From NCBI GenBank assembly GCA_904387375.1, contig CAJFLE010000001.1:186001-250000 (forward strand): 64,000 bases of DNA, read 5' to 3'. Source of the DNA: Candidatus Protoclostridium gallicola. GTDB lineage: Bacteria > Bacillota > Clostridia > Christensenellales > Pumilibacteraceae. Below are positions 25,916-33,972 of the stretch, one piece after another (position 1 is the first letter of the stretch; each line of letters begins with the position of its first letter). The position numbers and the translations under genes are program-made. The notes under the pieces are model-generated. The model had not been told where the DNA came from. It was given only the letters and a program-made list of their open reading frames with translations, and did not search any database.

Positions 25916-26992
25916 TTATTTTTTATCCGATGATCCGACTATATGCGTTATTTCCGCAGCTCTGCGTCGGTGTTCTTCGCTCATTTGCGCATAATGACGT
26001 TTGGTCGTATTGACGTCGGAGTGACCGAGAACGTCGGCCACGACGTAGATATCTTCGGTTTCGCGATACAGATTGGTCGCATAAGTACTGCGCAGTTTGT
26101 GCGGGGTAATTTTTTTGAGCGGCGCCGCATATTGCGCATATTTTTTGACAAGTTTTTCAACGGCACGCACGCCAAGCCGTCCGCCTTGCATCGAATAAAA
26201 CAGGATATCGTCGTCCTGATAGCGTAGCCTCAGGGCAAAATCCGTTTTTTCTTCCTTCTGAGCATCCAGCCACGCAAGATAATCTTTGAGCGCATTTGCA
26301 GTCTCGGCGGGGAGATATAAAATACTTTTGTTTCCGCCTTTGCGTGTTACCGTGAACGAACCGTTTTCGAAATCCAGATCGGACTTATTCAATCCCACAA
26401 GCTCGCTTACTCGGATGCCGGTGCCGAGAAACAGGTATAATATGGCGGTATCGCGTACGCGCGTAACAGAATTGGCGGCGCGTTCACGGTCCGACAGCGT
26501 CGTGCCGGTATCTACGGCCTCGATCATCCGTTTGACTTCGTCCGGCTCCAGTCTGATAATCGGCTTATCGTGAATTTTGGGCATGTCGACTTTAAGAGTG
26601 ACATTGCTCGATATCATTTCTTTTTTGAAAAGATATTTGTACAGCGAGCGCAGAGAGGCAAGCTTTCGTTCTTTGGCTTTTTCGCCGCACGAAAGTTTTT
26701 TACCGTTCATTCGATAAGACGACAGCGCGTCGAGATATTTTTCTATATCATAAGGGCTGATATTTTCGATGTCGGACAGTGTGATTTCGTGCAGCGGCTT
26801 GCCGGACAGTTTGTATTTCGAAAGATAAGTAAAAAATACGCGGATGTCGAGCGCATAGTTCAGCCGCGTGAGCACAGACGTCCTCGGCGCGATTCCTATA
26901 ATGAACTGTCCGACGAACTCCGGCAGCTCGGACAGCACGCCGTCGATTTTCTGCAAATTTTTTTCGTCTCTTGTCTGAAAGTAACTGTCCAT
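25916..26992 (-). CDS. Xer-type tyrosine recombinase
   Basis: A 358-aa integrase-family protein. The N-terminal SAM-like DNA-binding domain starts at LPEFVGQFIIG. Catalytic residues are R194 (GTGIRVSELVG), K218 (TRKGGNKS), H298 and R301 (PHKLRSTYAT), H324 (LGHSDVNTT) and Y334 (KRHYAQM). No phage or conjugative genes surround it, so it is likely the chromosomal dimer-resolution enzyme. I set the start at the ATG at 26992; the frame stays open for 126 codons upstream but the promoter lies inside that stretch. The promoter position predicts a leaderless mRNA. Confidence 0.9.
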   Translation of the reverse strand: MDSYFQTRDEKNLQKIDGVLSELPEFVGQFIIGIAPRTSVLTRLNYALDIRVFFTYLSKYKLSGKPLHEITLSDIENISPYDIEKYLDALSSYRMNGKKLSCGEKAKERKLASLRSLYKYLFKKEMISSNVTLKVDMPKIHDKPIIRLEPDEVKRMIEAVDTGTTLSDRERAANSVTRVRDTAILYLFLGTGIRVSELVGLNKSDLDFENGSFTVTRKGGNKSILYLPAETANALKDYLAWLDAQKEEKTDFALRLRYQDDDILFYSMQGGRLGVRAVEKLVKKYAQYAAPLKKITPHKLRSTYATNLYRETEDIYVVADVLGHSDVNTTKRHYAQMSEEHRRRAAEITHIVGSSDKK

Positions 26993-27243
26993 CGGAAAGA
27001 TTGTAACAAAATCGCCGCGGATTGTCAAGATTTTTTCTTGTCGCAAAATCCTTATATCTGACATAGCAATTACAGGTTTTAAAACAGAAGACCCGCATAT
27101 GAGTTTTAAATCGGGATTCGGAATTACGATTTTATATATGAAAAATTGCCCTATTTGTTCGTAAAAGCTGACTTTTGCGAATAGCTTGTTATGTATCGCA
27201 ATGTCGGATTTAATTCCCCGAGCCGCAAATTTTATCTGATTTA
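26993..27243. other. Intergenic region between the metallopeptidase and recombinase genes
   Basis: This AT-rich 251-bp stretch holds the recombinase promoter at its left end (27000-27028). I see no RNA gene, terminator or convincing coding sequence in the rest. Confidence 0.5.
27000..27028 (-). promoter_or_regulatory. Promoter of the recombinase, leaderless type
   Basis: On the minus strand TTGACA (27023-27028), a 17-nt spacer and TACAAT (27000-27005). The -10 ends 7 nt before the ATG at 26992, so transcription should start at or 1 nt before the start codon. No Shine-Dalgarno is present. Confidence 0.75.
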
Positions 27244-27924
27244 TCATCTGAGATATTCCATTAGGAATGCGTAACTTTTGAGCTGCTTGCGCAGCTTTTT
27301 GTAATCGGGACAATTTTTTCCGACGAGCGTCCAAAATTTTTCGGAATGATTGAGTTGTACGGTATGGCACAGTTCGTGTATAATTACGTAATACTGGCAG
27401 GCTTCCGGCAGAATAATCAGCCGCCAGCCCAGCGATATTTTTTTATCCGCCGTGCAGCTGCCCCACTTGCTTTTCGCGTTTGTAATCCGAAAACCGGAAT
27501 ACGGCAGCGCCAGACGGTCTGAGACAGAATCGAGTTTTTCCGCAAGGCGTTTTTTTGCCGTTTTTGTATAGAATTTTTTGAGTGCTGTCGTCAGCGCTGC
27601 CCGATTGTCTTTCAGTGCCGCCGGTATATGCATCCGCCCGTTTCGGTGTGAAATACTTTTCGAATCATCGTAGATGCTTTCGATTCTTTTGCCGTCGAGA
27701 TAGTATGCCGAAAAGTCTTTTATTCCCGGCATCGTATCGGCACTCTCTTTATATTCGGAGAGCTTTCTGTCTATCCACCTGCGTTTTGAGGAGATGAAGT
27801 CGGCTATCGCCTTTTGTCCTGCCGCGGTTCTGCCGTATGCCGCCGGCGCGTATACATGAACCTCCGTCCCCGCGATTTTTATCGCAATGCTCCGTCTTTC
27901 CGAATAGTGTAACAAAAAGTCCAT
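27244..27924 (-). CDS. YgjP-like (DUF45/M48) metallopeptidase
   Basis: A 226-aa protein with the zinc-metallopeptidase motif HELCH (residues 183-187), the family KWGSC (153-157) and a further histidine (H193) in NHSEKFW as likely third ligand. Family members resemble the minigluzincin fold; the physiological substrate is unknown. It follows the arrangement metallopeptidase then recombinase on the minus strand but has its own strong promoter. The predicted start of transcription lies at the ATG, with no Shine-Dalgarno. Confidence 0.9.
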   Translation of the reverse strand: MDFLLHYSERRSIAIKIAGTEVHVYAPAAYGRTAAGQKAIADFISSKRRWIDRKLSEYKESADTMPGIKDFSAYYLDGKRIESIYDDSKSISHRNGRMHIPAALKDNRAALTTALKKFYTKTAKKRLAEKLDSVSDRLALPYSGFRITNAKSKWGSCTADKKISLGWRLIILPEACQYYVIIHELCHTVQLNHSEKFWTLVGKNCPDYKKLRKQLKSYAFLMEYLR

Positions 27925-27932
27925 ATATGGAA

Positions 27933-27961
27933 ATTATAAGCGAATTTTGTCGCAAAGTCAA
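27933..27961 (-). promoter_or_regulatory. Promoter of the YgjP-like gene, near-leaderless type
   Basis: On the minus strand TTGACT (27956-27961), a 17-nt spacer and a perfect TATAAT (27933-27938). Only 8 nt (TTCCATAT) separate the -10 from the ATG. Confidence 0.75.
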
Positions 27962-27992
27962 CGACCTTTTATTATAAAATTTCGGATTATTA

Positions 27993-28022
27993 TTGACATA
28001 TAAAAACTATGTGTGGTATAAT
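27993..28022 (+). promoter_or_regulatory. Promoter of the PadR membrane protein gene, leaderless type
   Basis: TTGACA (27993-27998), an 18-nt spacer and TATAAT (28017-28022). The -10 ends 7 nt before the ATG at 28030. It is divergent from the YgjP-like gene promoter. Confidence 0.75.
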
Positions 28023-28029
28023 ACGATAT

Positions 28030-29907
28030 ATGATAAATACCATAAACAGCGATTTGATTCGCGGGCATATCGATACGATAATATTGAGCGTTCTTCATGA
28101 AGGCGATCGGTACGGTTATGATATACTCGGCGAAATCGAAAAAAAGAGCGGCGGCCAGTATGTATTGAAGCAGCCGACTCTTTACAGCTGTCTTAAACGT
28201 CTTGAAACTCAGGGATTTATATATAAGTATTGGGGCACCGAAACTAACGGCGGCCGGCGTACATACTATTCCCTGACGGAAATGGGAAAAGAACTTTTTC
28301 TCAAAAACAAAGACGAGTGGAAATATTCCCGCGGCGTCATAGACCGCCTCATATCGACGTCCGACGATGTCATCGAGGACGGCACAATCGTCGCGGAACC
28401 GGAGTCTGCGGCAGCGGCCGAGACCGAAGCTGCGGCTGCCGACGGAGACGAATCCCCCGCCGCTTTGTCCGAACAGGCCGACGTATCCGATTCCGAAACG
28501 AATGCCGAAGCGGAAGAAAATCCGCAGGAAGAAACGGCCGATACGGAAACGGAAACTTCTGCCGACATCGAAGAATCGGATTCCGATGAGGACGATACAG
28601 AACAGCCGGCCGCAATAGCCGCAGACGAAGAATCGCAGGCTTTGAGAGACTCGTATGCCGAGGTCGTTGCGGATGCCGAAAAACGCGATGTGCTGTCCGA
28701 AACGGATAATACCTCAGTATATTCCGCACCGCTTGACAGACCGCTTGCCGGCTATTCCTATGCCGACAGGCTGGAGCACGAACCTCCGCAGGATACCGCA
28801 ACGCACGACGAGGACGATGAAGACGAGTCATTCGGTTCTTCATACTTTGCTAACGACGCTTCCGAAAACGACGACGAAGACGATATCGACTACGAATACA
28901 CTTACGACAACGATGAAGACGATGACGAGGAGATTGACGCCGAAGTTGAAATCAAGCCCGTCACGGACAAGCCGTTTTATACGGAAGACGATTTCCGCCG
29001 AACCGACAATAACGATATAGACGAACGGCAGGTCTCGATGTTCGAATTATTCGGCAACGATGCCGGAGTTCTTCCCCCGCCGAAGTCGTATTCGGGGCGT
29101 TCCGAACCGGTATTCCGCAGTTATGACGAGGCCGAATTGTCGGAGGAAACGGATCGCGAACTTGTGGTCGGCCGAGAGTATAAAAATATAATACGTCAGT
29201 TGCTGACCGGTGACGCAGAATCGGAAGCGTATTACAGCGACCTGGCTCACACGGAACAGCCTCCTGAACCTGAACGCGAGGAACCTGCTCCGGCGGAAGT
29301 CGCAGCAGCTCAGGCGGTTCCGGCAGAATTTGTTTCCGATGAAACGTCGCCGGAAGTCAGACAGGACGCCGATTTCGATAATCTGCTGCTGTCGGTGCGC
29401 AGTATGGGCGACGATATTCGTATCCGTACTCATAACGGAAACACGGACAAAGAGTACAGCGGACTCTATCGTTATTATTCGAATAAACTGCTGATGTACA
29501 AATACGGCATTCTGTTCGCGATAATGATATTGGAAATCATAATCCCCTATTTCATTATCAAGTTCGGTTGCAATATAACGATAGCTGGAGAATTACCGGT
29601 GCTTGTTATTTCGGTAGTGGGATCCGCATTGCTTCCCGTGTACGCATTTTCCGCATATCTCATAGATCCGTTCAAACAGAAAAGATATGATTTCGATCTG
29701 AAAACTTCGCTGCTATACCGTCTCGGCATAATGGTGCTTATGCTTGTGCTTGTGTATGCCGCCAACGTGGTATTCTACATGGATATATCGTTCGAGGCGG
29801 AATACGCATTCAGTCTGGTAAGCCCCGCGCTGCTGTGCACGAATATTCCTTTGTCCGCACTGATCTTCAAGGCTCTGTACGACAGCGGAAGTTTCGCCGT
29901 AAAATAA
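28030..29907 (+). CDS. PadR-type regulator fused to an acidic linker and a membrane domain
   Basis: A 625-aa protein. Residues 1-100 form a PadR winged helix (GDRYGYDILGEIEKKSGGQY, QPTLYSCLKRLETQGFI, GGRRTYYSLTEMGKE). About residues 110-480 are a low-complexity acidic linker rich in Asp, Glu, Ala and Ser, probably disordered, with a few less acidic islands (VSMFELFGND, YKNIIRQLL). From about residue 488 come four hydrophobic helices separated by short loops. The linker would tether the DNA-binding domain to the inner membrane. I moved the start from the first in-frame ATG (28009) to 28030 because the promoter -10 overlaps the former. The signal sensed and target genes are unknown. Confidence 0.85.
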   Translation: MINTINSDLIRGHIDTIILSVLHEGDRYGYDILGEIEKKSGGQYVLKQPTLYSCLKRLETQGFIYKYWGTETNGGRRTYYSLTEMGKELFLKNKDEWKYSRGVIDRLISTSDDVIEDGTIVAEPESAAAAETEAAAADGDESPAALSEQADVSDSETNAEAEENPQEETADTETETSADIEESDSDEDDTEQPAAIAADEESQALRDSYAEVVADAEKRDVLSETDNTSVYSAPLDRPLAGYSYADRLEHEPPQDTATHDEDDEDESFGSSYFANDASENDDEDDIDYEYTYDNDEDDDEEIDAEVEIKPVTDKPFYTEDDFRRTDNNDIDERQVSMFELFGNDAGVLPPPKSYSGRSEPVFRSYDEAELSEETDRELVVGREYKNIIRQLLTGDAESEAYYSDLAHTEQPPEPEREEPAPAEVAAAQAVPAEFVSDETSPEVRQDADFDNLLLSVRSMGDDIRIRTHNGNTDKEYSGLYRYYSNKLLMYKYGILFAIMILEIIIPYFIIKFGCNITIAGELPVLVISVVGSALLPVYAFSAYLIDPFKQKRYDFDLKTSLLYRLGIMVLMLVLVYAANVVFYMDISFEAEYAFSLVSPALLCTNIPLSALIFKALYDSGSFAVK

Positions 29908-29921
29908 TAAATATAATAAAG

Positions 29922-29960
29922 AAAAATCTCCGGAAACGCATATCGTTTCCGGAGATTTTT
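29922..29960. terminator. Bidirectional terminator between the PadR gene and the Met gamma-lyase family gene
   Basis: A perfect 17-bp stem (29922-29938 with 29944-29960) has A-run and T-run ends and a 5-nt loop. Confidence 0.9.
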
Positions 29961-29982
29961 ATGGATATTTTTATCCTGTCAA

Positions 29983-31203
29983 TTATTGTTCGCAGAATGC
30001 GCGCAGGCATCTTGCCAGGGCTATTTTCGTGTGCTCATAAGTTATTCCGCCCTGAAGATAAAGAGAGTACGGCGGGCGTACGGGCGCGTCGGCGCTGAGT
30101 TCTATCGACGAACCCTGTACGAACGTGCCTGCCGCCATTATGACCTGATCCTCATATCCGGGCATATCCCACGGCACCGGCAATGCGAACGCGTCGACCG
30201 GCGACGCTGCCTGCACGGCTTGACAGAATCTGATCATTTTATCCTTATCTTCGAAGTCAATGACGCGTACGATATCGCCGGTCGGATCGTTTGCCGGCGG
30301 AAAAACGGCGTAGCCGAGCTTTTCCATGACAGCGGCGGCCAACAGACCGCCCTTTCTTGCCTGTGCGACCGTGTGCGGCGCTACGAACAGCCCCTGATAA
30401 AAGTTGCGGTACGAATGCTCGTAAGAGCCTATTTCCGCGCCGATTCCGGGCGCCGTAAGCCGCCCTTCGATGCGCTTTATCAGCGCTTTTTTACCTGCCG
30501 CATATCCTCCGGTGGGAGCAAGCGCTCCGCCGGGGTTTTTTATGAGCGAGCCGAGCACGAGATCCGCGCCCACGTCGGACGGCTCCAGCGTTTCCGCAAA
30601 CTCACCGTAACAATTATCGACGATTATCGGGGCCTCCGTGTATTGCCTGCAAAGCGAAACGGCTTCTTTTATATCGGCCGTTGAAAGGCCTTTGCGCCGT
30701 TCGTAACCGGGGCTGCGCTGAATATACAGCGCATCGTATTTATTCGCGGCAAGCGCTTTTTTTACGGCCTTGTCGTCGATTTTTCCGCCGCTGAGAGCCG
30801 TACACTCGAAAGTTATTCCGAAATCGGCAAGCGAGCCTATGCCTTTGCCGTATATTACGCTTGCAAGAGTATCGTAAGGTCTGCCTGTAAGCGACAGTAC
30901 TTTGTCTCCCGGCATGAGAATACCGAACAGCGCGCACGATATGGTGTGCGTGCCGGATGCGAAATGCGGCGACGCAAGAGCGGCCTCGGTATGAAACACG
31001 GCGGCAAACAATTCAGACAGTTTATCCCTGCCGTCGTCGCCGTAGCCGTAACCGGTTGACGGAGCAAAATGGCGGGCGGATACGCGGCATGAAATGAACG
31101 CATCCAGTACTTTTTTCTGATTTTCCAGCACGATCGAATCTATGCGCGCAAACTCGGCGGCATATTCCCTTTCGGCCTCCGCTATTATTTTATCGTAATC
31201 CAC
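29983..31203 (-). CDS. Methionine gamma-lyase family protein (YnbB/aluminium-resistance type)
   Basis: A 406-aa PLP-dependent fold type I enzyme. The PLP lysine is probably that of GSLIKNPGGALAPTGGY; the ASPHFASGTHTISCALFG stretch and IIVDNCYGEF fit the family often annotated as aluminium-resistance protein, although the true reaction is poorly established. The start is a GTG with AAAGGAG 10 nt upstream, overlapping miaA by 14 nt. It is the last gene of the miaB-mutS-mutL-miaA operon; YnbB lies near this set in Bacillus too. Confidence 0.88.
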   Translation of the reverse strand: MDYDKIIAEAEREYAAEFARIDSIVLENQKKVLDAFISCRVSARHFAPSTGYGYGDDGRDKLSELFAAVFHTEAALASPHFASGTHTISCALFGILMPGDKVLSLTGRPYDTLASVIYGKGIGSLADFGITFECTALSGGKIDDKAVKKALAANKYDALYIQRSPGYERRKGLSTADIKEAVSLCRQYTEAPIIVDNCYGEFAETLEPSDVGADLVLGSLIKNPGGALAPTGGYAAGKKALIKRIEGRLTAPGIGAEIGSYEHSYRNFYQGLFVAPHTVAQARKGGLLAAAVMEKLGYAVFPPANDPTGDIVRVIDFEDKDKMIRFCQAVQAASPVDAFALPVPWDMPGYEDQVIMAAGTFVQGSSIELSADAPVRPPYSLYLQGGITYEHTKIALARCLRAFCEQ

Positions 31204-32119
31204 GTGTGATAAACTCCTTTATCGCTTTTTCTGCGCCGGCGTAATCCCAATTATACAACACGTATTTATTGCTCCACTTAATCCATCGGAAAAAAGTCTG
31301 CTGTTTTTTTATCAGATCATGATATTCCTGACGCATATTAGTCTTGATTTCGTCATCGGACATGTCGTTCGACAGTCCCAGCAGTACAGACTTATATCCC
31401 ACACTCTGCATGCAGCGGAATTTGTGATACATTTTCAGCGAACGTACTTCATCGAGCAAACCTGCGGCAAACATCTTTTCTATGCGGGCGGCCGCCTTTT
31501 CTTCCAGTTTTGCTCTGTCCGCATCCATGACGACGAGCAGCGCGTCGTATTCTTCGTCCTCGTCGACATCTATATACTCGCCGTACGGCGGAGTCATCGC
31601 CCGCTCGAATCTTCGTACCGTCCTGAAAAGATCCGCCCTTTCGGATTTCAGTTCTGGCTCTGTGCGTGACAGCGCATCGTAAAGCGCGCCGTCGCCGAGG
31701 AGCACTTCCGTTTTTTTGAGTTTTATGCGCAGCGGTTTGTCCGGCGCCGAGCCTCCGCATTTGTATCCGTGCAGGAGCGCGTTGATATAAAATCCTGTGC
31801 CGCCGACTATGATCGGAAGCTTCCCGCGCGAGATTATATCGGTAATAAGCGGCTTCGCTTCGTTCAAAAAATCGACTACGGAAAACGATTCGTCGGGCAT
31901 CTTTACGTCTATCAGATAATGAGGTACCCCGCGCATTTCTTCGCGCGTGATTTTGCCGGAACCGATATCGAGCAGTTTATATACCTGTACCGAGTCCACG
32001 CCGATTATTTCCCCGTCGTATTTTTTTGCTGCATCGACGGCAAAATCGGACTTACCGACGCAGGTCGGGCCGCATATGACGAGTATTTTTTCCTTGTCTA
32101 CACTATCCGTTTGAACCAT
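31190..32119 (-). CDS. miaA: tRNA dimethylallyltransferase
   Basis: A 309-aa enzyme that adds dimethylallyl to A37 of tRNAs reading UNN codons. The P-loop GPTCVGKSD, the DSVQVYKLLDIGSGK motif and PIIVGGTGFYINALLHG are present. Its product is the substrate of MiaB, encoded four genes upstream in the same operon. It overlaps mutL by 22 nt; the Shine-Dalgarno inside mutL is weak. Confidence 0.97.
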   Translation of the reverse strand: MVQTDSVDKEKILVICGPTCVGKSDFAVDAAKKYDGEIIGVDSVQVYKLLDIGSGKITREEMRGVPHYLIDVKMPDESFSVVDFLNEAKPLITDIISRGKLPIIVGGTGFYINALLHGYKCGGSAPDKPLRIKLKKTEVLLGDGALYDALSRTEPELKSERADLFRTVRRFERAMTPPYGEYIDVDEDEEYDALLVVMDADRAKLEEKAAARIEKMFAAGLLDEVRSLKMYHKFRCMQSVGYKSVLLGLSNDMSDDEIKTNMRQEYHDLIKKQQTFFRWIKWSNKYVLYNWDYAGAEKAIKEFITRGLR

Positions 32120-33972
32120 TTTTCAATCTCGCTGCGTTTGATTTTCAGGGCGATCGGTCTGCCGTGCGGACAGAACAGATCGATACGCTTTTCCGCAATA
32201 GTTTCCAATAATTTTTTTACTTCGATGTCGGACAGCTCCGTTTCGCCTTTTACGGCTGCTTTGCAGGCACTTTGCATCAGCGTCTCTCTGACGAAATTCT
32301 GCTTGCTGAGCCTGCCGCGCCTGAGGGCATCGAGCAGCAGCCCGGCAAATTCTCCCAGTCTGATGTCGGACAGTACGAGCGGGACCGCCGACAGCGAGTA
32401 AGTATTGCCTGACAACCTGTTGAGCTCGAATCCGAGCGCCCGTATCTCCCCGGCATTCTCATCTATGAGATTCGCTTCGCTCGCGTCCACGTCGAATATA
32501 TAAGGAACGAGCAGATCCTGAACGCTGGGCATTCCGGCATTTACGGCCGCGCTGTACTCGTCGTACAGTATTTTTTCATGCGCCGCATGCTGGTCTATCA
32601 GCACGACTTCGTCGCCCTTTTCGATCATGATGTATGTGCCGAACAGCTCTCCGCGATAACGATAATCCGACATGTCTTCGTACAGGCTCTGCCCGATCCC
32701 GCTGTTCTCCGCCACCAGATCGTGAAAGAAAGCGTACTGTCTCGCGGGCGGCGTGTCTACCTGTATCTTCGGAAAAACCGCGGTTTCATTTCCCGGCTCG
32801 GCAAATCCCACGAAAGCGCGCGCATTATTCGCACCGGAGCGTGTTTCGGATGCCTCAGGTGCATTGTATGCGACGCGGTACGATTCGGTATTTTTTGTCG
32901 GCGCCGATTCTGTCGCAAACATAAACGGCGTGCGCGGCGAATCGTCCGGTATCGGATCGCTTTGATTGAGCTGAACGAGTTTGGGCTGCGCTACGGCCGC
33001 GGTCAGCGTTTCTGATATGGCTTTTGTAAGCAGTCTGCGCAGTCTGTCGAAGTCCACGAATTTGACTTCCATTTTGCTGGGGTGTACGTTTATATCGACC
33101 ATATCGGTCGGAAGATCTATAAAAAGCACGTAAGCGGGATACTGCCTTTTCATCAGATAATCCGAATAGCAGTTGTATATCCAGAACGAAATGTCGGCAT
33201 TTACCACGTATCGTCCGTTTACGACAAGCGTCTGATACGACCTGTTGTGTTTGGAAAATGCCGGCTTATTTATGTATCCATATAGTGTTATGTCAGGCGT
33301 ACTACTCTGCAAAAACTCGTATTCATTCAGAAAATTCTTTCCGTATACGGCATATAACGCTTCTTTCAGCCCTCCGCCGCCCGAGCGGAATACTTCTTTG
33401 CCCGATACGGAATACGTAACCGATACGTTATAGTTTGCAATTATGATTTTCTGCATCAGCGAAGTTATGTCGTTCTCTTCGCTTCTGTCGGCACGCAGGA
33501 ATTTTAGCCGTGCGGGAACGTTTTTAAACAGATCTTCGACCGTAACCGTTGTGCCCGCGGCGCAGCCCGTCTGCGCGCGCGACAGCTCCTTTCCGTTTTC
33601 GATCGTTATCTCGCCTCCGAGTTCGTCTTCCCTTCTCCTGGAAACCATCGTGACTTTTGCTACCGAAGCAATGCTCGGCAGCGCTTCGCCGCGGAATCCG
33701 AGCGTTCCGATCGCGTCGAGATCCTTGATTTCCATGATTTTGCTCGTGGCGTGCGGCAGAAACGCCGTGCGGAGTTCGTCGTATGCGATGCCGCAGCCGT
33801 TATCCGAAACGCGTATGTACTTGCCGCCGTCAGCAACCGCCACCTCTATCTTGGTCGCGCCGCTGTCTATGCTGTTTTCCACGAGCTCCTTGACAACGGA
33901 TGAGGGCCGCTCCACGACCTCCCCCGCCGCAATACGATTATATACCGAGCTGTCGAGTATATTGATGCTCAT
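32098..33972 (-). CDS. mutL: DNA mismatch repair protein MutL
   Basis: A 624-aa MutL. The N-terminal GHKL ATPase shows RIAAGEVVERPSSVVKELVENS, NGCGI and GFRGEALPSI. A variable linker leads to the C-terminal dimerisation domain, with QHAAHEKILYDE (compare DQHAxxER) and a late CPHGRP, which suggests the metal-binding endonuclease type found in bacteria without MutH. Start at 33972; the next upstream ATG adds 11 unrelated residues. ATGA overlap with mutS. Confidence 0.96.
   Translation of the reverse strand: MSINILDSSVYNRIAAGEVVERPSSVVKELVENSIDSGATKIEVAVADGGKYIRVSDNGCGIAYDELRTAFLPHATSKIMEIKDLDAIGTLGFRGEALPSIASVAKVTMVSRRREDELGGEITIENGKELSRAQTGCAAGTTVTVEDLFKNVPARLKFLRADRSEENDITSLMQKIIIANYNVSVTYSVSGKEVFRSGGGGLKEALYAVYGKNFLNEYEFLQSSTPDITLYGYINKPAFSKHNRSYQTLVVNGRYVVNADISFWIYNCYSDYLMKRQYPAYVLFIDLPTDMVDINVHPSKMEVKFVDFDRLRRLLTKAISETLTAAVAQPKLVQLNQSDPIPDDSPRTPFMFATESAPTKNTESYRVAYNAPEASETRSGANNARAFVGFAEPGNETAVFPKIQVDTPPARQYAFFHDLVAENSGIGQSLYEDMSDYRYRGELFGTYIMIEKGDEVVLIDQHAAHEKILYDEYSAAVNAGMPSVQDLLVPYIFDVDASEANLIDENAGEIRALGFELNRLSGNTYSLSAVPLVLSDIRLGEFAGLLLDALRRGRLSKQNFVRETLMQSACKAAVKGETELSDIEVKKLLETIAEKRIDLFCPHGRPIALKIKRSEIEKWFKRIV

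Noticed and set aside
26993..27370. A 126-codon in-frame upstream extension of the recombinase.
   Set aside because: The recombinase promoter lies inside it, it overlaps the YgjP-like gene, and recombinase homology begins only after the ATG at 26992.
28009..28029. Upstream ATG at 28009 as start of the PadR gene.
   Set aside because: The -10 element TATAAT (28017-28022) lies after it, so that ATG would not be in the mRNA.
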